A stretch of 64,000 nucleotides of DNA from [Clostridium] asparagiforme DSM 15981 (GCA_025149125.1 CP102272.1:5146001-5210000); one strand, 5' to 3'; counted from the first letter of the stretch, positions 37,206 through 47,278 are shown. A program made the numbers and translations. Notes: generated by a model not told the origin, from the letters alone.

Positions 37206-37517
37206 TTAACCCGCATGATAAAAGTCGATGGCATCCTGAAGGATACTCTCGCCGTCCAGCGCGCCGTATGAATCCGGATCGATGGAGGTGACCTTGACGT
37301 TGTGCTCCTTCAGCATCTCCCTGTACTCCGGCACCTCAGCCGAGAAATGCGGCCCCAGCAGCAGGACGTCGATTTTGTCGGCATAGTCCGATACCTGAGA
37401 TTTACTGACCGCATGGATCGAGACATCCAGTTTCTGCGCTTTAGCGGCCTTCCTCATGTTGGCGGCCATAAAACCGGTAGAAGCTCCGATTCCGCATGCA
37501 AGTAAAATTCGAATCAT
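37206..37517 (-). CDS. PTS lactose/cellobiose-type EIIB
   Basis: 103-residue phosphocarrier. The phosphorylated cysteine is C8 in RILLACGIGASTG. The remainder fits the small EIIB fold (VDVLLLGPHFSAEVPEY). It is the first gene of the operon EIIB-EIIC-EIIA-glucosidase; a long palindrome at 37612-37651 lies in front of it. Confidence 0.96.
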   Translation of the reverse strand: MIRILLACGIGASTGFMAANMRKAAKAQKLDVSIHAVSKSQVSDYADKIDVLLLGPHFSAEVPEYREMLKEHNVKVTSIDPDSYGALDGESILQDAIDFYHAG

Positions 37518-37611
37518 AGTGTTAATTCCCCTTTCTCCTTTTTGCAGATTGCTTTGTTCTTGCTGTCTTTATCTTAGATCATTCAGACCTGAAAATAAAA
37601 CAGACTTCTTA

Positions 37612-37651
37612 CCGGCATTGCGGCAATACAGGAAGATTGCCGCGATGCCGG
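37612..37651. promoter_or_regulatory. Long palindrome upstream of the PTS operon
   Basis: The 16-bp arms CCGGCATTGCGGCAAT and ATTGCCGCGATGCCGG differ at one position around an 8-nt loop. It is 95-134 nt before the EIIB start, at the place expected for an activator site. The weak core promoter downstream suggests it binds the PRD regulator encoded next door (inference). Confidence 0.6.
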
Positions 37652-37709
37652 CAAATTCACTGTTTTCTTCCAAAGCAGTTCCGGCCGGCAACAGGTTCCG
37701 AATACCCAT

Positions 37710-37742
37710 AACGCCCGGGCGGCCTAAGGCCATCCGGGCGTT
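37710..37742 (-). terminator. Hairpin after the PRD regulator gene
   Basis: AACGCCCGG and CCGGGCGTT form a 9 bp stem 32 nt after the stop codon. No T run follows, so termination may be partial. Confidence 0.5.
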
Positions 37743-37774
37743 GTGCATACTGTAGGCATCGTCTCACGGGCAGA

Positions 37775-39667
37775 TCAGTTCATTCGCCCGCAAAATTCTT
37801 CAAATGTGTTCGTCTTGAGCAGCTCTATGGTTCGGCTGGTAGAGTTAAACAGTTCGATGATGAGATCGAACGACGACTTGAAATACTTCATTTCCTCCTG
37901 GGTAATCCCAACTAAAAGAATAAAATGGATTGCTTTATGATTCCAGCGGATGGGCATATTGTTGTGCACGACGCAGATAAACGACTGTTCCGCAAATTGG
38001 CTGATTGCATGGGGCACCGCCAGGGTGTCGGTAAACGCGGTGCTGGAAACCGACTCCCGCAATAACACATCCTGAATGAAGGCTTCTTTCACATAACCAT
38101 GTTCCAGACAATGTCCGCCCATGAATTTTATATATGCTTGCGCGCTGTCTTGCGCCACGTTCCTGAAGTACAATTCTTTATGGAACAGGCTCCGCAGAAA
38201 CGTGCGCGCGTGCAGCAGCTCCCGCTCTGCTCCGATTTCATCCAATTTCTTTTGTATACTGTCCTGGTTCTGCCTGGTCAGAATCGGATTGACCCGCACG
38301 GTATGCCTGCCGCCGGTGTCAACCGGCAGTGTGGAGATGATCAGGTCGCTGCCCGGAGGGTGCTGCAAAAAACGGCTGACCGGAAGCACGTCCGTGACCA
38401 GAAGCTGTTCATGAAATGCCGCGCTGATATCATTCACAAGCTTCCTCGAAAAGGAGTGATAGGATTCCACCACAATCGCGCAGGTGATGCGCTCCTTATT
38501 TTGCTTATTGTTTTCAAGAAATGCGCCAAAATGGAACGCAATAAATGCGATCTCATCTTCATTAAATGTAACCTGGTAAATTTTAGAAAATTTATGGGCG
38601 AAAAAAACGGCCATATCATAAACAGGCGCATAATCCTTTTTTAGCTGCGGACCGATGGGATTGGGATACCCGATCCGGTAGGTGCAGCGCTGGTACGCAT
38701 AGTACACATGCAGGGCAAACTGAAGAATAAAATCGTTTTCAAATTCCGGCGTACAGTAGCGTTCTGATACCAACGATAAAATGGAGGTTACATTACAAAT
38801 AAACTCATGGCTGATGACACTCTGGATATCCACCACCTCATGCTCAACCGATAATGCAATCAGAATCAAAATCTGCTGGTAATCTTCTTTCGGAATCTGA
38901 ATTCCATAGTTTTCCCTGTAATTGGAAGAAATCATATCCGCCAACGCAATGATTTCCTCTTTGTCATACAGTGCCTCCAACAGCTCACCGGCCGAAATAT
39001 AAGTTTCCCTCTCCCCCAGACAATGATCGGAATTCAGCCGGATCAGGATAATCAAAATGTGAATCAGTAAATTGTTCAGCGAGTAGTCGTTCAGATAAAT
39101 TTTGGATTCCTGACAGATATTGTAAAGCTCCTGCATAATCCCGTGTACGTCCTGCTGCGGGAAAAGCTGCTCTAACGCCTCCTTTGTGTTAAAAAATCCA
39201 TATGTATCCCCGGTTGCAATATGCCCGATCAACCGTCTCTTGTTCTGCTCGCTTCCTCTTAAGTAAAACTGGTAATTCTTCGATTCAATGGAAAGATCAT
39301 ACTCTCTGACCACATTTTTGATTTGCGGAATAATGGTATTGATCACCGTGCTGGCACTGATAAAAAGGCGTTCCGCCTCATCGAAGGCATTGACCCCGTC
39401 CTTGCCGGTCAGCAAATCGGACAGTATCTGCCAGACCCGCCCCTCATTTTCCGAAGGAGCCGCTTCCCGGCTGCCAAAAACCTCCTGCAGCCTGTAACCT
39501 TCCCGTGAAGCCAGAATCGAGGCTTCCCCGCTCTCGTTCAAATCCTTCACATAATTGCGGATCGTTCTCTCGCTGACCCCTAACATTCCGGCAAGCGCAG
39601 CCGAAGGTATACTCTGTGAGGCATCCGAAAGAATCCGAAGCAGCTCATTTTGTTTATTCGTTTTCAT
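37775..39667 (-). CDS. LicR/MtlR-type transcription activator with PRDs and EIIA domain
   Basis: 630-residue PTS-controlled activator. N-terminal helix-turn-helix at about 7-60 (SIPSAALAGMLGVSERTIRNYVKDLN), then Mga-like helices, two PTS regulation domains at about 170-395 (histidines within HILIILIRLNSDHCLG, SVEHEVVD, and FAHKFSKIY regions), an EIIB-like part at about 400-480, and a C-terminal EIIA type-2 domain at about 485-625 with His in TLAVPHAISQFAE. Phosphorylation by HPr and the EII proteins should tune its activity toward the PTS operon. It follows the unusual HPr gene by 25 nt. Confidence 0.94.
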   Translation of the reverse strand: MKTNKQNELLRILSDASQSIPSAALAGMLGVSERTIRNYVKDLNESGEASILASREGYRLQEVFGSREAAPSENEGRVWQILSDLLTGKDGVNAFDEAERLFISASTVINTIIPQIKNVVREYDLSIESKNYQFYLRGSEQNKRRLIGHIATGDTYGFFNTKEALEQLFPQQDVHGIMQELYNICQESKIYLNDYSLNNLLIHILIILIRLNSDHCLGERETYISAGELLEALYDKEEIIALADMISSNYRENYGIQIPKEDYQQILILIALSVEHEVVDIQSVISHEFICNVTSILSLVSERYCTPEFENDFILQFALHVYYAYQRCTYRIGYPNPIGPQLKKDYAPVYDMAVFFAHKFSKIYQVTFNEDEIAFIAFHFGAFLENNKQNKERITCAIVVESYHSFSRKLVNDISAAFHEQLLVTDVLPVSRFLQHPPGSDLIISTLPVDTGGRHTVRVNPILTRQNQDSIQKKLDEIGAERELLHARTFLRSLFHKELYFRNVAQDSAQAYIKFMGGHCLEHGYVKEAFIQDVLLRESVSSTAFTDTLAVPHAISQFAEQSFICVVHNNMPIRWNHKAIHFILLVGITQEEMKYFKSSFDLIIELFNSTSRTIELLKTNTFEEFCGRMN

Positions 39668-39692
39668 TCACTACTCCTTATCACTCGCCGCC

Positions 39693-39950
39693 TCAGAGAT
39701 TTTCCCTCAGAAACCGGCTGAGAGAGATCATCGCTTCTTCTTCCTGATCCCCCTCAGTTTCCAGGACAATTTCCTGCCCGCACCTCACGCCAAGTCCCAA
39801 CACCGCAAAAATCTTCTTGCCGTCCGCCGTTTTTCCGTCTCTCACAACCCTCACGGCACACGGAAACGTCCCCGCTTCCCGCACAAAAAATCCCGCCGGC
39901 TGCGCGTGAAATCCCCGCTTGTCCCTGATCGTATATTTGAATTCTCTCAT
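39693..39950 (-). CDS. HPr-like phosphocarrier lacking Ser46
   Basis: An 85-residue HPr homologue. With the ATG at 39950, the phosphorylated histidine falls at position 15 (KRGFHAQPAG), as in all HPr proteins; a start at 39965 would shift it to 20. Two canonical residues differ: Arg17 is Gln17, and the regulatory Ser46 is Lys46 (DGKKIFAVLGLGV). Ser46 is the target of HPr kinase, so this protein should not take part in CcpA-type catabolite repression. It may serve as a dedicated carrier for the PTS or the PRD regulator encoded downstream. Confidence 0.88.
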   Translation of the reverse strand: MREFKYTIRDKRGFHAQPAGFFVREAGTFPCAVRVVRDGKTADGKKIFAVLGLGVRCGQEIVLETEGDQEEEAMISLSRFLRENL

Positions 39951-39988
39951 GTCCCCCAAGTCCATTTCCTACAATCCTATTTGCTTAT

Positions 39989-40017
39989 ATTATAGACGCG
40001 GCTCCCGGTTTATTCAA
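39989..40017 (-). promoter_or_regulatory. Promoter of the HPr-like/PRD regulator genes
   Basis: TTGAAT, 17 nt, TATAAT on the minus strand, 39 nt before the HPr start; close to the SigA consensus. Confidence 0.75.
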
Positions 40018-40031
40018 GCCAATATATTATG

Positions 40032-40077
40032 AAAAAACGCCGGAAGCCCTGGCACACCCAAGGACTTCCGGCATTTT
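40032..40077 (-). terminator. Terminator of the surface-protein operon
   Basis: GCCGGAAG and CTTCCGGC arms with further pairing inside; on the minus strand it runs into six T. It lies about 80 nt after the adhesin stop codon and ends the 12.7-kb operon. Confidence 0.88.
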
Positions 40078-40152
40078 TCAATGCTTATGCGATTTTTTTT
40101 GATCTTATTCTGATGTGACGGCCTCTTTGCCAGACGTTCATTTTGGACTGGT

Positions 40153-43100
40153 TCAGTCCGTCCGTACAATCACATTGTAAGGGGCCCCGCTGTCTCCCAG
40201 CCGGAAGATCAGCCGGTAGGTCCCCTGGTCTGCCCCAGCCGGAACCGATACGGTAACCGTGCCGCTGCCGCTGCCTGAAAGGGCTTCACCCGCGCCGCTC
40301 ACGTTCCAGTCTCCGGTTCTCACATAGCTTTCGCTCTCCTTCCGATATGTTTCCACCTGAATCGCTGCCGCCTCCGCTTCATTCCGGATCGAATAGGACG
40401 CGGTAAAGCTTAAATCCGTACCTGGTGCGCAAACTCTGCCGCTCTCATCCGCCAGATAAATCTTCAGACCATACTCGGGATTGGCCCTGACTGTATACGT
40501 GATTTCTCCAGCGCTGACCATCCCATGGCCGGAGCTGGCGCCAACCGGGAACAGTTGTATCTTTAGGGAATGATTCCGATCTGCCGTTAATCCGGCGGAA
40601 TTTGTAGTATCCATCACAAATTCCATCTCTGGCCCACCGGCCATGAAATACACCGCACCCTTCACCGGGTAGTATGCGCGGCCGTTGCACCGGAATACCG
40701 TCCCTTCCGGAAATCCATCCGGGGATGAGACGGCCACCGCCGCGCCGTCGGACAAACGCGTGTCCGATGCAGAGAGAACCGACAGCTTAAATACCTGCTT
40801 TCCCTTGGAAAGCCCATCCCCTCTGTCCGCTTCCACCGACACCTTTGCCAGTGAATTATCTACCGTAAAATCAGCTCCTATGGAGTCGGCGCTCTTGTCA
40901 TTGCGCAGCCTGAGGCTGTAGTCGCCCTGGGATAATCCACCCGATCCTTCAAAATCCATGACGACGGTAATGGGTTTCTCACCCACGTCCCCGGAAAGCG
41001 CATTTCCGGAATTCCACATCTGCGCGAAGCTCGGCAGCGGGATTTTGCCGTCCTGCTCCTCCCCCGTGACTTTGTAAAAATAAAATTTATTTCCCTGTCC
41101 CAGCAGCGTCAGCTTTGTGCCAACCGGAAGCGCAGTCCTTGCTCCGTCTGTTTGAAGTTCTATCCACAGATTTTGGGCCGCGTCCTTCGATCCCAGAGTG
41201 AAAACAGAGGTGAGCGCGCTGTCCGGCGAGACGGCCGCTTTGTTCATTTCCTCGGAGACTGCATTGTATTGCTTTCCCCGCTCCATTTTAACGTCGGTTA
41301 CAATCGAATCCCGCCAGTGGATTTTCAATGTGATGGGAACTTCTTCGCCACCGTTATCGTTCAATTTCAACGTTATAATATCGGCCTCGCTCTTTGATTC
41401 AAAACCGCCTGACACATTGTACAGAGTAAATTCAATGGACGCTTCGTAACGGCTGTCTGTGGTTCCGATGGTTTTCTGGCCATCCGTCTGAAAGAGGCTC
41501 AAATCAAAATCCCCCTCCATCAATCCGCTGCTCTGCCACCCCTGGCTCTGAACCGGACGCATCGTCACCGAAATCTCATGTCCGGAAAGTACACCGCCGG
41601 ATTCGTACGCTTTTAAAACCGTGCCCTCCGTAAATGATTTCTCTAACCCGGACAAGCGCAAAGTCCTGCTCATCCCTGCCGGTATAATCAGCTTTCCCGT
41701 GTAGGTTCCTCTCTGCGTGGCATAGAGATCAACGCTCTGTTCCGACAGGGCAGTGGCCTTGGTGACAATCCCTACATTTAGCGTGATTGTCTCCTTAAGG
41801 ATCTCCCCCGCATACCGCTGGATTACGACCACCACCTCGCCCAAATCCTGGCTGACTGTGATTCCATCATTCCAGTAGGTAAGGACAACTTCAATTTTCG
41901 GAATACTGCCTTTCGTTCCATGTACAACGGTTGAGTTATCTCCCACATTCGAAACAGCGGTATTATTTGAAATCACATCCCCTGCCTCGTCCGCAAAACC
42001 GGTTGAGGTATTGATATATAACCCGAACGTGGATAAGGGTTTATCTTTGATCTTGACTTTTTCTGATTCCTGTGGTGTCTGGCCACGCGGTGCAGCCCAC
42101 TCCGTCTGCGTTTTTTTTGCAGTGTCCACCAGCAATATTTGACCGGGAATCGTAATGCTGCCGATCTTATAAGTGGAATCCTCCTCCGCAGGAGGCAACT
42201 CAATACTGCCTGTTGTTATGGAAAATCCGTCTTCTGGCTTCAAATCATTTTTTTGCGCGGTCAGTACCGTTTCCCGGGTGGCGCTGGCATGTTCCCCGGC
42301 AACACGCCAGTAACGGTATCCGCCAGCCTCGACATTCATATACTCTAATTCATTGGCTTCACCAGGTATGGCAAAGCCTCCATCTCCGCTGTTATCCGTC
42401 CCTGTCTTGATTCTGGCGTATGCGTATGCGCTGGCCGCATCCTCCGCCAGCATATAAGAATAGCCGGATACCCCACCGTATTTTTCCACACCCGCTTTGG
42501 ATGTGCAGGAAATGCGCAAAACCGTTCCAGTTGTCAGCATAATGATATTGGGGACAGATGGCAGGCGATTAAGTTCTACATTTTTCCAGGCAGACTTATC
42601 CGCGTTGACGCTTTCGACACTCTTAAAGTTCGCCAGCTCGATGGACGCAGAATCCAGAATCAACGTGCTGCCGTCCATTAATATCAATCCGTTTCCCAGC
42701 TCTCCCAGACCGTCTTTCTCTCCCTGATCCCCGATCCTGTTTAGGGAATAGAGGGCTGTCTGATTGGCATTCGCCACATCAGACTGGCCGGATAACTGTA
42801 CATGGGAATTGATCAGCCGCACCTGGTCAGCCCTCTGGATCGAGGTCAGGGTACTGCTGACTGCCACTGTTTGCCCGGAACCGTCCCCGGTTCTCACGCC
42901 ATAGTGGTCCAGCGTAACCAGCCGCTTGTCACCCGCATCGCAGGAGGCGCCGCTGCCGAACACTCCTCCGGAAATATTCATCCTGTCGGAGCCGTCTTTC
43001 GCCTCTCCAAAGCTGTACCCCTCACCGTCGATGTATACATGCGAAAAGCCCTTTATTGTAATAGCGTTGTAATCCGCCCCGGCTCCATAGTCGCCGCCCG

Positions 43101-46100
43101 CGTAAACGGAACCTTGCACTGACAGCTCCGCTGCGGTCATATTGGGTTTTTCCGATAGGTGAGTCATGTAATAATTACATTTATCCATGGCTCTCACCCC
43201 CACATGGACATGGGTGGAACCGTTGATAATTCCCTGATAGCCTCCGCCAAACACCATGCCGTCGACGGTCCCGCCGGTCAGATTGACGAAAATCAAGTCC
43301 TCCGCCGCGCTCCCCGTACCCGCTGCAGGCAATTCCGGCCCGTCGTCGCTCAGCTCACTTCCGCCGTACAGGTTGCCGCGGATCCAGCCGCCGCTCATAT
43401 TGACAGTGGAGCCGCCCTTGACAAACCGCTTGCCCGGGACGCCCAGGGCGCCGCCATAGACAGAGCCTCTCACGGTTCCGCTGCTGACGGTGATATTGGT
43501 CCGCTTCTCCACTAGTCCCTGCTTCCCTCCGCCGTAAATATTATTTTGAACCCAGCCTCCCGACATCGTTACATTTGTGGAGCCGTCCACGGAGCCGTTC
43601 TCACCGCCGCCGTAGATATAACCATTTATGGTTCCGCCCGCAACCATAATCGATGTGGAGCCTGTGACAGGGGCATTCTTGCCACCGCCGTAAAGATCAC
43701 CTTCCACCGTCACTTCCTCTGCGTTTTTCCCAGCAACGGTTACCGACGTGGAACCATAGACTTTGGCAATCTCGCCGCCGCCATAAATATTTCCCTTAAC
43801 AGTGCCGCCGGTCATCTGAATTTTGACAGTGGATCCCTCCACGATGCGCGCGCAATCCTCGTATCCGGCCTTGTCGATTCCTTTCCCCCCTCCAAATATG
43901 TTCTGATTGATCGTGCCTCCCTCGATATTGATCTGGACGGTTCCTTTTAAGTAAGCATTTTTAGAAGTGTCATACTTTGGCGCTTCATACCCCTGTCCGC
44001 TGGCGTATATATTTCCTGTTACGACAGCGTTGCCGCTGATTGTAATCGTAGCCGTTCCGGTTAAACTGCCGAAATCCTCCGGCAATGTAATCCGGTCAGG
44101 TTTTGTTTCATTTTGACTTCCACCCTCGACATCTTTATCGCCTCCGATTCCGGCGGCATAGATATTGCCGATCGTCCCCCCTGAAGCCGAGATATTAATG
44201 TTGGATATTCGCTCCGCTGTACTGATCACATAGGCTGCGGAACCCGAGCCGTAAATATTTCCCACCTGACCGCCGGAAACATTGATATTCATATCCCCTA
44301 GAAATTTGGGAATACCAGTCGTTCTGCCAGAACCGGCGCCATAGATATTCGTAACCTTGCCGCCTTTGATATTGATGGTTGTTGTCCCGGAATAAGGGGA
44401 ATAGGCATTGCTGAAGCCTTGGCAACTGCCCACCAGAGTTCCAACAGTCCCTTCATCCATGACGGTGATGTTCACGATTGCGTTCTCTATCCCTCCGCTG
44501 GCGCTTCCGGCAATAACTGTAGTTACATTGGCTGTTCCTCCCACGGTGATATTTGCTTCTTTTCCGACCACATCAACCATAGGGTTGCTGCGCACATACC
44601 CAGCAATACGAGCGTAATTGCCTCCATAAACTTCGATTTTACCTACCTGATTCGTAATATTCGTTCGCGCTGATCCGTATAGGTAGATATTGCTTCCTAC
44701 AACATCTTTACAAATTTTAATATCATATCCGTTTGCATAGATATGCATAAGTTTCAGCTCGATTGAGTCGAAAATAAGATCCTCATGTAGGTTGATGTTT
44801 GTCTCTTGTTGCGCTTGAGCAACACCCGGGGTGATATAATTGTAAGATAGCTTTACCTTATTTGTATCATCCATTCCCCTAATGGTTACCGGCACCGGCC
44901 TATCTTCCAGGAACTCCCATGTCTGTGTCTCATTATATATGTAATCTTCCACCAGAATGATCTGGTTGCTCTCCGCAGTCCCCCCGTCTCCCCTGGTTTT
45001 AAGGAGCTCAGCCGCCTTTTCCAGTGTTTGGACCGCATTATCCTGATCAGCTCCTGAATTAGTATCGTTGCCTTTGATCTGCGCTACATAGACGGTACTC
45101 AACTCCGCCAAAGCATTCACCGGGTCCGAGTACATGGTAATCTGACCGGCCGAACGGTCACGGGTCAATTTTACGGCTGTCACCACACACCGGAACCGCA
45201 GCGTTGTCCCGCCGGTTTCCACAGACCGGCTGTATACAGGCGTATTTTCCCCCGCAAGGTCGATCCAGCCTTCCTCCGCCTCGGTGTTCTTCCTCCCGGC
45301 CCGCGAAGGAGTCGCCTTGCCGGAATCCGGGTCTGACAGCGGCTGTTTTTCTTCCTCATTGGTATACTGCCATTGATATAGGAATTCATACAGATAGGGG
45401 ACTTCCGGCGTTTCCCCCGTACCGCGGTCGGTCAGTTTATACACCGCAGTATCTCCCTGGCGCTCTGACTCGACCTGAAAATCATATGTACCAACTGTAT
45501 CCCACACGGAATAGAGGGTCAGGCTGCCGCTTTCCGGCACATCGATTGGATCGCCGGGCGCCTGCGGAGTACCGGAGTCCTGCCCTTCCACAATCCATCC
45601 CGCAAATTCGTTCTTAAAAAATTCATTTTCCTCATAAGGGCCGTTTATCTCCTGCGGGCATTCAGGCAGTAAAACGCTTCCCTCCAGCGCAGGCAGTTCC
45701 AGATCCACCGTATCGTCCAGAGTCGCTGTGATGATGCCGTCCGCCAGCTGATACCCCGCGGATTCGGCCGCCTCGATAAAGCTTCCATTGTCCGGGAAGC
45801 AGACGAAATATCCGCTCTGCCCCTCATAGAACAGCGTGTCCGGGTTTTCGATCTTCTGTTCAAAAATAAATTCAATATCGTATTCCGTTTCTTCTTCTAA
45901 CGGAATTTCCTTATCCTGCTGTCCTTGCTGCTTTCCGCTTCCGGTTGACGATGACGTACCCCCAGACGCCCCGGCAGCGGCTTCTGTTTCGGGTATGGTT
46001 TCCGTGTTCTCCCCGCTCTCTGCCGGAGGAGTGGTATTCTCGTCCTTGGCGCCGCCCTCCGGGTCAGCCTCCCCCGTCTCCTCTGAACCGGCGTCTGTTG

Positions 46101-47223
46101 AAGAACCACTGGTATTTACGTTTTCTTCATCACCGGTAATGCCGCCATTGCCGGTCTGACTGTTTCCGTCGCCCGTTCCGTCCGCGCCGGTCTGATCGTC
46201 TCCGCTGGGCGTTCCCGCCGGGTCGCCGTTTCCGCCGCCCGCTCCGTCCGCGCCGGTCTGATCGTCTCCGCTGGGCGTTCCCGCCGGGTCGCCGTTTCTG
46301 TCGCCCGCGCCGTCTGCTCCGATCTGACCGTTCCCACTGGGCGTTCCCGCTGGGTTCTCGTTTCCGCCGCCCGCACTGTCTGCGCCGGTCTGATCGTTTC
46401 CGGACTGGCTGTTCCCGCCGGTCTGGCCGTTCCCACCGGACGCTCCGTCCGCGCCCGCATTGCCGTTTCCGCTGGACGTTCCACTCACATCGGCCTGGCT
46501 ATCCCCGCTGTCAGCTGCGTCCGCAGCATCCCCCATGGACGAACCGCCACTGTTTTCCTCCTGACCCGCTTCCGATCCATCCGCCAAACCGGCGGCGCTT
46601 CCATCAGCTTGCTCCGGGCTGTCTCCCACCCGCGGAGCGGCATGCCTTTCGATCTCCGCCGTTTCCGCCTCCGACGCCTGGGACGGGGAGGCTGCCTGAG
46701 ACGGGCTGGCCGCCTGGGACGGAGTTGCAGCTGTAGCTTCCTCCTGAGTATAGCCCACAATCTCCCCTTCCTCAAATTCATTCAGAATCGAAGAAAAATG
46801 AGGCGCATGTTCCCAATCTTTTCCGGAAAAGGCGTAGTCCCCAAAGCCGACAATACTCTCAGGCAATTTCAGCTCGCCCCGAAGCTCCCCAAGCCCATAA
46901 AATAGATAGGAGCCGATATAGGTAATACCGTTCTCAATGCTTAAAGACCGGATCTCCTCCGCATATTCCAAAAACGGGGCGGTATCCTCTGTAAAATCCT
47001 TCGTGTCCCCATGACCCTTGACCGTCAGAACTCCGTCCTTGAGTTCCGCCGTCACATCCTCGCCGATTTCAAAGGTTTTCGCCCTGCTCTCTGTGGCATA
47101 GGTGAGCATGATCTCAAAATTCATATTTCCCAACAGGAGGCAGAGTACGAGCCAGGCTGCCAGACAACGCTGCCAGCGATATTTTCGCCTCCTTGATTGA
47201 TGTCTTGGATATCCCATGTCCAT
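40153..47223 (-). CDS. Giant secreted beta-helix adhesin
   Basis: 2356 residues, secreted. Residues 1-45 are a long signal peptide (basic region, then CLAAWLVLCLLLGNMNF). About 60-145 resemble a BspA-type leucine-rich segment (IRSLSIENGITYIGSYLFYG). Residues ~160-440 are a low-complexity Gly/Asp/Asn/Ser linker with 22-residue repeats. InlB/Flg_new-like beta domains follow (~450-590). Then comes a long series of Gly-rich repeats, GG.I.GNIYGGGE type (~720-1500), predicted to be a parallel beta-helix. The last ~850 residues are several Ig-like or SHIRT-like domains. No LPxTG or S-layer motif is present, so it may be released or held by the TasA-like proteins of the operon. Last gene, 55 nt after its neighbour. 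Confidence 0.85.
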   Translation of the reverse strand: MDMGYPRHQSRRRKYRWQRCLAAWLVLCLLLGNMNFEIMLTYATESRAKTFEIGEDVTAELKDGVLTVKGHGDTKDFTEDTAPFLEYAEEIRSLSIENGITYIGSYLFYGLGELRGELKLPESIVGFGDYAFSGKDWEHAPHFSSILNEFEEGEIVGYTQEEATAATPSQAASPSQAASPSQASEAETAEIERHAAPRVGDSPEQADGSAAGLADGSEAGQEENSGGSSMGDAADAADSGDSQADVSGTSSGNGNAGADGASGGNGQTGGNSQSGNDQTGADSAGGGNENPAGTPSGNGQIGADGAGDRNGDPAGTPSGDDQTGADGAGGGNGDPAGTPSGDDQTGADGTGDGNSQTGNGGITGDEENVNTSGSSTDAGSEETGEADPEGGAKDENTTPPAESGENTETIPETEAAAGASGGTSSSTGSGKQQGQQDKEIPLEEETEYDIEFIFEQKIENPDTLFYEGQSGYFVCFPDNGSFIEAAESAGYQLADGIITATLDDTVDLELPALEGSVLLPECPQEINGPYEENEFFKNEFAGWIVEGQDSGTPQAPGDPIDVPESGSLTLYSVWDTVGTYDFQVESERQGDTAVYKLTDRGTGETPEVPYLYEFLYQWQYTNEEEKQPLSDPDSGKATPSRAGRKNTEAEEGWIDLAGENTPVYSRSVETGGTTLRFRCVVTAVKLTRDRSAGQITMYSDPVNALAELSTVYVAQIKGNDTNSGADQDNAVQTLEKAAELLKTRGDGGTAESNQIILVEDYIYNETQTWEFLEDRPVPVTIRGMDDTNKVKLSYNYITPGVAQAQQETNINLHEDLIFDSIELKLMHIYANGYDIKICKDVVGSNIYLYGSARTNITNQVGKIEVYGGNYARIAGYVRSNPMVDVVGKEANITVGGTANVTTVIAGSASGGIENAIVNITVMDEGTVGTLVGSCQGFSNAYSPYSGTTTINIKGGKVTNIYGAGSGRTTGIPKFLGDMNINVSGGQVGNIYGSGSAAYVISTAERISNINISASGGTIGNIYAAGIGGDKDVEGGSQNETKPDRITLPEDFGSLTGTATITISGNAVVTGNIYASGQGYEAPKYDTSKNAYLKGTVQINIEGGTINQNIFGGGKGIDKAGYEDCARIVEGSTVKIQMTGGTVKGNIYGGGEIAKVYGSTSVTVAGKNAEEVTVEGDLYGGGKNAPVTGSTSIMVAGGTINGYIYGGGENGSVDGSTNVTMSGGWVQNNIYGGGKQGLVEKRTNITVSSGTVRGSVYGGALGVPGKRFVKGGSTVNMSGGWIRGNLYGGSELSDDGPELPAAGTGSAAEDLIFVNLTGGTVDGMVFGGGYQGIINGSTHVHVGVRAMDKCNYYMTHLSEKPNMTAAELSVQGSVYAGGDYGAGADYNAITIKGFSHVYIDGEGYSFGEAKDGSDRMNISGGVFGSGASCDAGDKRLVTLDHYGVRTGDGSGQTVAVSSTLTSIQRADQVRLINSHVQLSGQSDVANANQTALYSLNRIGDQGEKDGLGELGNGLILMDGSTLILDSASIELANFKSVESVNADKSAWKNVELNRLPSVPNIIMLTTGTVLRISCTSKAGVEKYGGVSGYSYMLAEDAASAYAYARIKTGTDNSGDGGFAIPGEANELEYMNVEAGGYRYWRVAGEHASATRETVLTAQKNDLKPEDGFSITTGSIELPPAEEDSTYKIGSITIPGQILLVDTAKKTQTEWAAPRGQTPQESEKVKIKDKPLSTFGLYINTSTGFADEAGDVISNNTAVSNVGDNSTVVHGTKGSIPKIEVVLTYWNDGITVSQDLGEVVVVIQRYAGEILKETITLNVGIVTKATALSEQSVDLYATQRGTYTGKLIIPAGMSRTLRLSGLEKSFTEGTVLKAYESGGVLSGHEISVTMRPVQSQGWQSSGLMEGDFDLSLFQTDGQKTIGTTDSRYEASIEFTLYNVSGGFESKSEADIITLKLNDNGGEEVPITLKIHWRDSIVTDVKMERGKQYNAVSEEMNKAAVSPDSALTSVFTLGSKDAAQNLWIELQTDGARTALPVGTKLTLLGQGNKFYFYKVTGEEQDGKIPLPSFAQMWNSGNALSGDVGEKPITVVMDFEGSGGLSQGDYSLRLRNDKSADSIGADFTVDNSLAKVSVEADRGDGLSKGKQVFKLSVLSASDTRLSDGAAVAVSSPDGFPEGTVFRCNGRAYYPVKGAVYFMAGGPEMEFVMDTTNSAGLTADRNHSLKIQLFPVGASSGHGMVSAGEITYTVRANPEYGLKIYLADESGRVCAPGTDLSFTASYSIRNEAEAAAIQVETYRKESESYVRTGDWNVSGAGEALSGSGSGTVTVSVPAGADQGTYRLIFRLGDSGAPYNVIVRTD
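46181..46396. repeat. 66-bp tandem repeats within the adhesin gene
   Basis: Units start at 46181, 46247, 46313 and 46379 (period 66 bp) and encode a 22-residue Gly/Asp-rich repeat (PAGTPSGDDQTGADG core). In-frame copy change would alter linker length. Confidence 0.85.
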
Positions 47224-47278
47224 AACAGCCCTCCCGCCGTCTCACTGCCGTGCCGCCGCTCCTCAACCGCCTGATCCC

